Assembly (NCBI GenBank): GCA_005884335.1
Contig: VBCJ01000246.1
Location: forward strand, 1 to 6,151
Reading direction: 5' to 3'
From: Betaproteobacteria bacterium
GTDB taxonomy: Bacteria; Pseudomonadota; Gammaproteobacteria; Burkholderiales; SG8-39
DNA length: 6,151 nt
Positions within the stretch are counted from its first letter, which is position 1. Every line of letters begins with the position of its first letter. The position numbers and the translations under genes were made by a program. Of this stretch, positions 1 through 6,035 are shown in pieces. The notes beneath the pieces are model-generated. The model was not told the origin of the DNA. It saw only the letters and a list, made by a program, of their open reading frames with translations, and searched no databases.

Positions 1-1148
1 CCCTGTTCGCGTTCCCCGCGGCGTGGACGCTCTTCGAGTGGTTGCGCGGCTGGGTCTTCACGGGCGTGCCCTGGCTTGCGCTCGGTTACAGCCAGGTTGA
101 CTCTCCGCTCTCGGGACTTGCTCCCCTCATCGGGGTATACGGTGTGTCGTTCGCGACAGTGCTGTGCGCCGGCCTGCTCGTCGTCGTGGCTACCGGCTCC
201 CCGAAAGCCCGCATCGCGAGCGGCATCGCTCTCGCATTTGCTTTCGGCCTGGGCCAGCTGCTCAAGCAGATCGAGTGGACCTCGCCCCGAGGCGCGCCCC
301 TCCGGGTAGCGCTGCTCCAGGGAAACATCCCCCAGGACCTCAAGTTCAAGGCGGATCGGTACGCGATGACTCTGTCGATCTACAAGCGACTCATCGAAGC
401 GAGCAAGGGGCGGCTCGTCGTCCTGCCCGAAACCGCCATTCCGCGCTTCCTCGACGCGGTCGACCCGAGCTACCTGGAGGACATAGAGCGGATCGCCGCC
501 GAGCGTCGCGCCGACGTTCTGATCGGCGTGCCCATCCGCGACCCCGACGGACGCTATTTCAACAGCGTGATCAGCGTGGGAGCATCGCCTTCGCAGCGCT
601 ACGACAAGTCGCACCTCGTTCCCTTCGGTGAGTTCGTGCCTGCCGGCTTCGGCTGGGTCGTGAAAACATTTGCCATTCCCCTCTCGGATTTCTCTCTGGG
701 TACGGCAAATCCAAGACCGCTCGCACTCGCCGGACAGCTCGTCGCGCCGAACATCTGCTGGGAGGATGCCTTCGGCGAGGAGATCATCCGCCAGTTGCCC
801 GAGGCAAGCCTGCTCGTGAACGTCTCGAACGTTGCCTGGTTCGGCGACTCGCTCGCTCCCGCCCAGCACCTGCAGATATCGCGCATGCGCGCGCTCGAGA
901 CCGGACGCGCGATGCTGCGCGCGACCAATACCGGCATGACCGCGATCATCGATCCCCACGGCGAGGTTGTCGCGAGGCTGCCGCAGTTTGCCGAAGGCGT
1001 CCTCGAGGGCGAGGTGCAAGGGCATTCCGGTGCGACGCCTTATGTGAGAGTCGGGAACTACCCGATCGTGCTCGCTTGCCTCGCGCTCATCGCGGCACTC
1101 GTGTTCCGCCGCGTCCGGATCGTTGGTCGGGCTGAGGAAAGCCGGTAG
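1..1148 (+). CDS. lnt: Apolipoprotein N-acyltransferase (Lnt), 3' part; N-terminus outside the window
   Basis: Lnt is an inner-membrane enzyme that moves an acyl chain from a phospholipid to the N-terminal cysteine of apolipoproteins, the last step of lipoprotein maturation. The open frame runs in from base 3 without a start. It gives about 381 residues against about 510 in E. coli, so roughly the first 110-130 are missing. The opening PAAWTLFEWLRGW is a typical Lnt membrane/periplasm segment; the TTG at 42 is the leucine codon of LRGW and not a start. Hydrophobic stretches follow, then a nitrilase-fold domain. The expected catalytic triad is visible: Glu in VLPETA (codon 429-431), Lys in YDKSHLVPFGEF (606-608) and Cys in NICWED (756-758). 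A last membrane helix (PIVLACLALIAALVF) precedes a short basic tail. The stop is TAG at 1146-1148. Family assignment is firm. Confidence 0.96.
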   Translation, partial: LFAFPAAWTLFEWLRGWVFTGVPWLALGYSQVDSPLSGLAPLIGVYGVSFATVLCAGLLVVVATGSPKARIASGIALAFAFGLGQLLKQIEWTSPRGAPLRVALLQGNIPQDLKFKADRYAMTLSIYKRLIEASKGRLVVLPETAIPRFLDAVDPSYLEDIERIAAERRADVLIGVPIRDPDGRYFNSVISVGASPSQRYDKSHLVPFGEFVPAGFGWVVKTFAIPLSDFSLGTANPRPLALAGQLVAPNICWEDAFGEEIIRQLPEASLLVNVSNVAWFGDSLAPAQHLQISRMRALETGRAMLRATNTGMTAIIDPHGEVVARLPQFAEGVLEGEVQGHSGATPYVRVGNYPIVLACLALIAALVFRRVRIVGRAEESR

Positions 1149-1151
1149 AAT
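1123..1151 (+). promoter_or_regulatory. Possible sigma-70 promoter for glyQS, inside the end of lnt
   Basis: TTGGTC (1123-1128) matches the -35 consensus at 3 of 6 positions. After a 17-base spacer, TAGAAT (1146-1151) matches the -10 consensus at 5 of 6 and overlaps the lnt stop codon. Transcription would begin near 1158, about 14 bases before the glyQ ATG. The 17-base spacing and strong -10 are seen directly; promoter activity is inferred. The -35 is weak, and glyQ may also be read from upstream of lnt. Confidence 0.4.
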
Positions 1152-1171
1152 CCATCGCTGTAACCGCGCTC

Positions 1172-2074
1172 ATGCTCACCTTCCAGGAACTGATCCTCAA
1201 GCTGCAGAGTTACTGGGGCGGCAAGGGCTGCGCCCTGCTGCAGCCCTACGACATGGAAATGGGCGCGGGAACGTTTCATACCGCGACGTTCCTGCGCGCA
1301 ATCGGCCCCGAACCTTGGCGCGCCGCGTACGTGCAGCCCTCGCGGCGACCTAAGGACGGCCGCTACGGCGACAACCCCAACCGCCTGCAGCACTTCTACC
1401 AGTATCAGGTCGTGCTGAAGCCTTCGCCCGACGATCTGCAGGATCTCTATCTCGGCTCGCTCAAGGCGCTCGGAATCGATCTTCGCAAGAACGACGTTCG
1501 ATTCGTCGAAGACGACTGGGAATCCCCGACCCTCGGTGCCTGGGGTTTGGGTTGGGAGGTGTGGTTGAACGGAATGGAAATCACCCAGTTCACCTACTTC
1601 CAGCAGGTCGGCGGCCTCGACTGCAAACCGGTGCTGGGTGAGCTCACCTACGGGCTGGAACGCCTCGCGATGTACCTGCAGGGCAGGGAAAGCGTTTTCG
1701 ACCTCACCTGGGTGGACGGCGTCACCTACCGCGACGTCTACCACCAGAACGAGGTCGAGCAGTCGAAGTACAACTTCGAGGCGAGCGACGCCACCTGGCT
1801 GCTGTCGCAGTTCAACGATTACGAATCACAAGCGAAGCGCTTGATCGCGGAGGGCCTCGCCCTCCCCGGTTACGAGATGGTGCTGAAGTGCTCGCACACC
1901 TTCAATCTGCTCGAGGCGCGCGGCGCGATCTCGGTCACCGAGCGCCAGGCATACATACGCCGCGTACGCACGCTTGCGCAACTCGTTGCCGAGGCGTATC
2001 TCGAATCGCGTAAGAAGCTCGGCTTTCCGCTGATGAAGCCGCAGCCGGCGATAAAGAAGAAAGTCCGGGCTTGA
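1172..2074 (+). CDS. glyQ: Glycine--tRNA ligase alpha subunit (GlyQ)
   Basis: GlyQ is the catalytic chain of the bacterial (alpha-beta)2 glycyl-tRNA synthetase. It activates glycine with ATP and charges tRNA-Gly together with GlyS. The product is 300 residues (E. coli about 303) and appears complete. The start MLTFQELILKLQSYWGGKGC is the standard family N-terminus. The class II motif 2 region spans about residues 52-80 (AYVQPSRRPKDGRYGDNPN onward). EDDWESPTLGAWGLGWEVW lies near 113-131 and motif 3 (ELTYGLERLAMYL) at about 157-169. The tail is lysine-rich (IKKKVRA). No clear Shine-Dalgarno sequence lies within 12 bases of the ATG; GAGGAAA at 1134-1140 is too far away. The start is therefore chosen by homology. 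It lies 23 bases after lnt and 3 bases before glyS. No internal defect is seen. Confidence 0.98.
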   Translation: MLTFQELILKLQSYWGGKGCALLQPYDMEMGAGTFHTATFLRAIGPEPWRAAYVQPSRRPKDGRYGDNPNRLQHFYQYQVVLKPSPDDLQDLYLGSLKALGIDLRKNDVRFVEDDWESPTLGAWGLGWEVWLNGMEITQFTYFQQVGGLDCKPVLGELTYGLERLAMYLQGRESVFDLTWVDGVTYRDVYHQNEVEQSKYNFEASDATWLLSQFNDYESQAKRLIAEGLALPGYEMVLKCSHTFNLLEARGAISVTERQAYIRRVRTLAQLVAEAYLESRKKLGFPLMKPQPAIKKKVRA

Positions 2075-2077
2075 ACA

Positions 2078-3139
2078 GTGACTAAGAAGAAGCCCGCTAG
2101 AGCGCCCGCAACCGCGAGCCTGCTCGTTGAACTCCTGACCGAAGAGCTGCCGCCGAAATCTCTTCGGGTGCTTTGCGAGGCATTCGCCGAGCAACTGGTG
2201 ACGGAGATTGTTCGGCATCGTCTAAAGGATCGTGTTCCTACGAAGGAGGTGTTCGCGACACCTCGAAGGCTGGCGGTTCTCATCCAAGATGTTCGTGCGC
2301 AAGGGCTCGACTCGGAACATGAAGCGGAGGGCCCTGTTAGTTCGAATGGCAGAGCCGTTGAAGGCTTTGCGAAGAGGCACAACATCGCGCCTGCGTCACT
2401 TGAGCGTCGCCAGACTCCGAAGGGCGAAATTGTTGTAGCTCATCTAAAGATGCCCGGCGTCACACTTGATGCTGTTCTTCCGAGCATCGTCGATAAGATC
2501 GTAAAAAAACTCCCCGTTTCCAAGATCATGCGCTGGGGCGACGGCGACGCGCAGTTCGTGCGCCCTGTGCACGGACTGGTGTTGATGCACGGCAGACACG
2601 TGGTTTCCGGCAACGTGCTTGGCGTACCCGCCGGCAACACCACGAACGGACACCGATTCATGGGCGCGACTTCGATTCGTCTGAGCAGTGCGGACGAGTA
2701 CGAGGCAAAGCTGCGCAAAGACGGCCATGTCATCGCGGACTTCGCAACGCGCAAGTCGGAAATCGACAAGCAGGTGCGGGCCGAGGCCAAGCGCCAGAAA
2801 GCAAGCCTCGGTGATTATGAGGATCTGCTGGATGAGGTTGCGGCACTGGTCGAGTTCCCGGCCGTTTACGCGGGCCAATTCGACGCCTCATTTCTCGAAG
2901 TGCCGCACGAATGCCTGATCCTCACCATGCGCCAGAATCAGAAGTATTTTCCGCTGTTCGCCTCCGACGGGAAGCTGCTGCCGAAATTTCTCATCGTCTC
3001 CAATATGCGCGTCGATGATCCGCGCCCAATCGTCAGCGGCAACGAGCGGGTTGTCCAGCCCAGGCTCGAGGACGCACGATTCTTCTTGAACCAGGATCGG
3101 AAGATCCGGAGATTGCACGCTCGCTACGCGCGGATGTGA
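2078..3139 (+). CDS. glyS: Glycine--tRNA ligase beta subunit (GlyS), N-terminal part of a disrupted gene
   Basis: GlyS is the beta chain of glycyl-tRNA synthetase, which binds tRNA-Gly and is needed for charging. The start is GTG at 2078, 3 bases after glyQ; no strong ribosome binding site is seen, so coupling to glyQ is likely. A short lysine-rich lead (MTKKKPARAPATA) precedes the usual family start LLVELLTEELPPKSL. Further family signatures are FATPRRLAVLI (about 59-69), MRWGDGDAQFVRPVHG (151-166), NGHRFMG (190-196), FLEVPHE (272-278), QKYFPLFASDGKLLPKF (288-304) and GNERVVQPRLEDARFFLNQDRK (321-342). Homology stops at Lys342 (codon 3101-3103). The remaining 11 residues are out of frame, and the TGA at 3137-3139 ends a 353-residue product, about half of the normal ~690. 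The frame is intact up to the break. It is either a pseudogene fragment, a split subunit or an assembly artefact. Confidence 0.9.
   Translation: MTKKKPARAPATASLLVELLTEELPPKSLRVLCEAFAEQLVTEIVRHRLKDRVPTKEVFATPRRLAVLIQDVRAQGLDSEHEAEGPVSSNGRAVEGFAKRHNIAPASLERRQTPKGEIVVAHLKMPGVTLDAVLPSIVDKIVKKLPVSKIMRWGDGDAQFVRPVHGLVLMHGRHVVSGNVLGVPAGNTTNGHRFMGATSIRLSSADEYEAKLRKDGHVIADFATRKSEIDKQVRAEAKRQKASLGDYEDLLDEVAALVEFPAVYAGQFDASFLEVPHECLILTMRQNQKYFPLFASDGKLLPKFLIVSNMRVDDPRPIVSGNERVVQPRLEDARFFLNQDRKIRRLHARYARM
3104..3111 (+). other. glyS: Deletion/frameshift junction inside glyS
   Basis: Family homology ends in frame 2 at FFLNQDRK (codon ending 3103) and resumes in frame 1 at IARSLRADVMQAERAAEL (from 3112). 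In E. coli GlyS, as I recall it, about 35 residues lie between these points (KRLEDNLPRLQ to LAGW). Here there are only 8 bases, so about 97 bases are missing, which is not a multiple of three. Adding 342 + about 35 + 313 residues restores about 690, the normal GlyS length. A near-repeat, GATCGGA at 3095-3101 and GATCCGGA at 3103-3110, flanks the junction and could have favoured deletion or misassembly. Confidence 0.8.
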
Positions 3140-4053
3140 TGCAAGCCGAGCGCGCCGCCGAGCTTTCCAAAGCGGATTTGCTCACCGCCATGGTCGGCGA
3201 ATTTCCACAACTGCAGGGCGTCATGGGACGCTACTACGCGCTCCACGATGGCGAGCCGCGCGAAGTTGCCGATGCGATCGAGCAGCATTACCGCCCGCGC
3301 TTCGCCGGCGACAAGCTTCCCGAAGGGCCGATCGCCAGTGCCGTAGCACTCGCCGACAAGCTTGATTCGCTCGCGGCCTTGTTCAGCATCAAGGAGCTGC
3401 CGACCGGGGAAAAGGATCCGTTCGGACTTCGCCGTGCGGCCCTGGGGGTCATCAGAATCGTCGCCGAAAATCAGCTTCCCTTGTCCCTGAAGGATCTCGT
3501 GGACGGTGCATTCGGGCCCTTCAGAGGTAAGCCACAAACGGATCTCAAGGTGTTTTTCACTGAACGCATGCGCAGTTATTTTCTCGAGCGCGGCTATTCG
3601 GCAAACGAGGTCGAGGCGGTCCTCAGCCTGAACCCGGTTGCGATCGCCCTTATCCCCAAGCAGCTCGAAGCCGTTCGTGCGTTTTCCGCACTTCCCGAAG
3701 CCGCTAGTCTTGCCGCGGCCAACAAGAGAATCGCCAACATACTGCGACAGGCGGAAGCCCAGGGCGTGACGTTCGGTGATACCGATGTTTCAGCGTTCAA
3801 AGAGCCCGCCGAGATCTCGCTTTTCGAAGCCTTGCAGACGGCGTCCCATTCGGCGAGGCCTTTATTCGACTCCGGAGATTTCGCCGGATACCTGAAAACC
3901 TTTGCGTCCTTGAAGAGCCCTGTGGATTTGTTCTTCGACGCGGTCATGGTCATGGCCGACGACAAGAAGCTTCGCGAGAATCGGCTTGCGCTGCTCACCG
4001 ATATGCGGAAGGCGATGAATCGGTTCTCCGATATCTCCAAGCTGGCAGCATGA
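3136..4053 (+). CDS. glyS: Glycine--tRNA ligase beta subunit (GlyS), C-terminal part of a disrupted gene
   Basis: This frame holds the second half of GlyS, with the HD-like region and the C-terminal DALR-type anticodon-binding domain. Recognisable family sequence already begins at 3112 (IARSLRADV), before any start codon. The listed start GTG (3136), or ATG (3139), is only the first available one; no ribosome binding site is visible. GTG 3136 overlaps the TGA of the first part by 4 bases, so re-initiation after termination is conceivable. Signatures are LSKADLLTAMVGEFPQLQGV, GRYYALHDGEPREVADAIE and HYRPRFAGDKLPEGP (about 10-65), DPFGLRRAALGVIRIV (94-109), AANKRIANIL (194-203) and DLFFDAVMVMADDKKLRENR (264-283). 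The frame is clean to TGA 4051-4053, which overlaps the gmhB start. Together with the first part this would be one gene if the roughly 97 missing bases were present. Confidence 0.85.
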   Translation: MMQAERAAELSKADLLTAMVGEFPQLQGVMGRYYALHDGEPREVADAIEQHYRPRFAGDKLPEGPIASAVALADKLDSLAALFSIKELPTGEKDPFGLRRAALGVIRIVAENQLPLSLKDLVDGAFGPFRGKPQTDLKVFFTERMRSYFLERGYSANEVEAVLSLNPVAIALIPKQLEAVRAFSALPEAASLAAANKRIANILRQAEAQGVTFGDTDVSAFKEPAEISLFEALQTASHSARPLFDSGDFAGYLKTFASLKSPVDLFFDAVMVMADDKKLRENRLALLTDMRKAMNRFSDISKLAA

Positions 4054-4583
4054 AGCTCATCATCCTCGACCGCGACGGCGTGATCAACTACGACAGCGAC
4101 GAGTTCATCAAGCATCCCGACGAGTGGCGGCCGATCCCGGGAAGCCTCGAGGCGATCGCCCGCCTGACGCAGTCCGGGTGGCGCGTCGTGGTCGCCACGA
4201 ACCAATCGGGGATCGGCCGCGGTCTCATCGACATGGCAAGCCTGAATGCCATCAACTCCAAGATGCACAAGGCGGTGAACCAGGCGGGCGGACGCATCGA
4301 GGCGGTGTTCTATTGCCCCGACACGGCCGAGTCTCAGTCGCCCTGCCGCAAGCCCAGTCCGGGAATGTTCTTCGCCATCGCCGAGCGCCTCAACGTTGCG
4401 CTTCATCAGGCGCCCTGCGTGGGCGACAGCCTGCGCGACCTCCAGGCGGCGACCGCGGTCGGAGCCCATCCGATCCTGGTGCTCTCCGGCAAAGGCGCGA
4501 AAACCCGCTCGGCCGGCAAGCTTCCGGACGGGACCGCCGTTTATCCGGATCTGGCCGCTGTGGCGTACGCGCTGTGCCAATGA
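4050..4583 (+). CDS. gmhB: D-glycero-beta-D-manno-heptose-1,7-bisphosphate 7-phosphatase (GmhB), HAD family
   Basis: GmhB removes the 7-phosphate of heptose 1,7-bisphosphate in the cytoplasmic pathway to ADP-heptose, used for the LPS inner core. The product has 177 residues, close to family size (E. coli about 190). HAD motif I is ILDRDGVIN with Asp7 and Asp9. Motif II is VATNQSGIGRG (Thr50). The motif III lysine lies in CRKPSPGM (Lys101) and motif IV is GDSLRDLQAA (Asp126). The family usually has a zinc loop C-x-H...C-x-C just before the CRKP motif. Here that loop is C89-P-D91...S97-P-C99: loop length is kept, but the His is Asp and one Cys is Ser, so zinc binding is doubtful. The ATG overlaps the glyS TGA as ATGA, as does its own end with plsC, indicating translational coupling. 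A related HAD phosphatase specificity is possible but less likely in this context. Confidence 0.92.
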   Translation: MKLIILDRDGVINYDSDEFIKHPDEWRPIPGSLEAIARLTQSGWRVVVATNQSGIGRGLIDMASLNAINSKMHKAVNQAGGRIEAVFYCPDTAESQSPCRKPSPGMFFAIAERLNVALHQAPCVGDSLRDLQAATAVGAHPILVLSGKGAKTRSAGKLPDGTAVYPDLAAVAYALCQ

Positions 4584-5293
4584 CCTTTCTGCGCTCGCTC
4601 GTATTCCTGATCGCCCAGATCCTCGTCACCCCTCCTTACGCGATCGTCGCCCTCACCACTTTTCCTTTGCCGCGGCTTGCGCGCTATCGCGTGATCTCCG
4701 GCTGGTCGCGCACGATGATCTGGCTGGCGAAAAACGTGCTCGGTATCCACTACCGCGTGATCGGCATGGAAAACCTGCCGCGGACTCCCGGCGTGATCCT
4801 GTCAAAGCATCAATCGGCCTGGGAAACCTTGGCCTTCCAGGTCATTTTCCCGCCGCAGGTGCTGGTGTTGAAGCGAGAGCTCCTGTGGATCCCCTTCTTC
4901 GGCTGGGGGCTTGCGCTGACGAGCCCGATCGCGATCGACCGCAGCCGTGGAGTGCGGGCGCTGAATCGGATGGCCGAGCTCGGCCGCGAGCGGCTCGCTC
5001 AAGGGTTCTGGATCGCGATCTTCCCGGAAGGCACGCGCGTAAAACCGGGCGAACGCGGCAAGTATCACGAAGGCGGCGCATGGCTTGCGGTGAAATGCGG
5101 CGCGCCGGTCGTGCCGGTCGCGCATAACGCAGGCCTGTTTTGGGGTCGCAACGCTTTTCTCAAGCGTCCGGGAACAGTGACGGTGGAGGTCGGACCGCCG
5201 ATCGACTCACGCGCTCACACACCGGAATCGCTGAACCTGTCGGTCGAGGAGTGGATCGAGGGCCGCATGGCCAGCCTATGTCCCCCGCGCTGA
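4580..5293 (+). CDS. plsC: 1-acyl-sn-glycerol-3-phosphate acyltransferase (PlsC/LPLAT family)
   Basis: This enzyme acylates lysophosphatidic acid at sn-2 to give phosphatidic acid, the precursor of membrane phospholipids, at the inner membrane. The product has 237 residues, normal for PlsC. An N-terminal hydrophobic segment (LVFLIAQILVTPPYAIVAL, about 7-25) is a likely membrane anchor. Acyltransferase block I is SKHQSAWET with His77; the acidic partner five residues on is Glu82 where the textbook motif H-x4-D has Asp. Block II is SPIAIDRSRG (115-124), block III FPEGTR (148-153) and block IV APVVPVAHN (175-183). The ATG at 4580 overlaps the gmhB stop as ATGA. The frame stays open upstream to 4124, but that part is only the shadow of gmhB and shows no family similarity. 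The family is firm; the exact acyl acceptor is inferred. Confidence 0.93.
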   Translation: MTFLRSLVFLIAQILVTPPYAIVALTTFPLPRLARYRVISGWSRTMIWLAKNVLGIHYRVIGMENLPRTPGVILSKHQSAWETLAFQVIFPPQVLVLKRELLWIPFFGWGLALTSPIAIDRSRGVRALNRMAELGRERLAQGFWIAIFPEGTRVKPGERGKYHEGGAWLAVKCGAPVVPVAHNAGLFWGRNAFLKRPGTVTVEVGPPIDSRAHTPESLNLSVEEWIEGRMASLCPPR

Positions 5294-6024
5294 GGCAGCT
5301 GCAGCTTCCGTTTGACGTCCCGCCGCGAGCGGGGAATGCCGGGCGTCTTCGCCAACTTCAGCTCGCAGGCGGCATACTGAGCTACCACCTTGTGCGCGCC
5401 AGGCGGCGAACCATCGCGTTATCCGTCGATGGCGACGCGATCGAGGCACGCGCCCCACGCCATGCCACGATCGCCGATATCGAGGCATTCATCCGGGAAA
5501 AGGAGCGCTGGATCCGCAGACGGCTCGCCGAGCCGCGCCGGCGACCGCTCGTGTGGGAGGCCGGGGCGAGACTGCCGTGGCTGGGGCGGACCGTGACCTT
5601 GGCGCTGCGGCATGGAGAGATCGGGGCGTGGCTCTCGGACGACAGGCTCGAGTTCGGGCTCGCCGACGGAGCGAGCCTGCGCGAGCGAGCGCTCGATTGG
5701 ATGCGGAGGCAGGCGCTGGAGTTTTTCCGTGAACGGGTCGCGGAGCTGGCGCGCCTGCACGGGCTCCGCGGCCTGGTTGTGGGTCTTTCCAACGCGCAGA
5801 CCCGCTGGGGCAGCTGCGGCTCCAACGGGCGAATACTCCTCAACTTGCGCCTGATGATGCTGCCGCCGCATCTGATCGACTACGTGGCCGCGCATGAGCT
5901 CGCCCACCTGCGCGAGCTCAACCATTCACCGCGCTTCTGGGGTATCGTCGCGCTTCTGTATCCGGACCACCGGGCGGCGCGGCGCGAATTGAACGCCCGG
6001 GCTCCGACCCTGCCGGATCTATGA
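5278..6024 (+). CDS. YgjP-like (DUF45 / M48-type) metal-dependent hydrolase
   Basis: A 248-residue zinc-metallopeptidase-like protein of the YgjP/DUF45 family, found widely beside plsC or gloA in betaproteobacteria. Its cellular role is not well established. A nucleotide pyrophosphatase activity has been attributed to E. coli YgjP, as I recall, and I would not transfer it. Visible features are an Arg-rich N-terminal half with EKERWIRRRLAEP (about 74-86), TRWGSCGSNGRILLNLRLM (175-193) and the metal site HELAH (206-210). The next histidine is in LRELNHSPRFW (His216), with the usual N-H-S-x-x-F-W pattern. No signal peptide or membrane helix is seen, so it should be cytoplasmic. The ATG at 5278 overlaps plsC by 16 bases. 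The frame is open back to 5140, but the upstream codons lie wholly inside plsC. No convincing ribosome binding site is seen, so coupling to plsC is likely. Confidence 0.88.
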   Translation: MSPALRQLQLPFDVPPRAGNAGRLRQLQLAGGILSYHLVRARRRTIALSVDGDAIEARAPRHATIADIEAFIREKERWIRRRLAEPRRRPLVWEAGARLPWLGRTVTLALRHGEIGAWLSDDRLEFGLADGASLRERALDWMRRQALEFFRERVAELARLHGLRGLVVGLSNAQTRWGSCGSNGRILLNLRLMMLPPHLIDYVAAHELAHLRELNHSPRFWGIVALLYPDHRAARRELNARAPTLPDL

Positions 6025-6030
6025 GGAAAG
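6023..6030 (+). promoter_or_regulatory. Ribosome binding site of gloA
   Basis: GAGGAAAG lies 5 bases before the ATG at 6036 and overlaps the TGA of the preceding gene. It decides between two in-frame ATGs: 6021 has no such element at a workable distance, whereas 6036 does and also matches the family N-terminus. Confidence 0.65.
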
Positions 6031-6035
6031 CATCG

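Noticed and set aside
1058..1744. Minus-strand open frame (228 codons) opposite lnt and glyQ
   Set aside because: It is antisense to highly conserved GlyQ codons. It has no recognisable domain and no ribosome binding site that I could see; a shadow of GC-rich coding sequence.
2243..2250. Perfect Shine-Dalgarno-like AAGGAGGT inside glyS
   Set aside because: It encodes the Lys-Glu-Val just before the conserved FATPRRLAV motif. The frame open downstream (from 2232) has no protein-like features, so the match is likely chance.
2503..2509. Run of seven A in glyS, in the phase of an A-AAA-AAA slippery heptamer
   Set aside because: GlyS similarity stays in the same frame on both sides, so neither a sequencing indel nor a productive frameshift is indicated. 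It encodes the Lys-Lys of IVKKLP.
4124..4579. Upstream extension of the plsC frame, which would make a 389-residue protein
   Set aside because: The extra 152 codons lie inside gmhB in another frame and are Arg/Pro-rich without motifs. The ATG at 4580 gives a normal PlsC N-terminus and a standard ATGA overlap.
3594..4580. Long minus-strand open frame (328 codons) opposite glyS and gmhB
   Set aside because: It lies antisense to two clearly recognised genes. Its protein is rich in Arg, Ala, Gly and His with no familiar motif, as expected of a shadow frame in GC-rich coding DNA.
5140..5277. Upstream extension of the metallohydrolase frame to 5140
   Set aside because: The extra codons are entirely within conserved plsC sequence and resemble no part of the YgjP family; the ATG at 5278 is the better start.
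6021..6035. Alternative gloA start at ATG 6021, which would give an ATGA overlap like those upstream
   Set aside because: It is in frame, but GAGGAAAG at 6023-6030 is placed for the ATG at 6036, and the family N-terminus begins MR-LHTMLRV at 6036.
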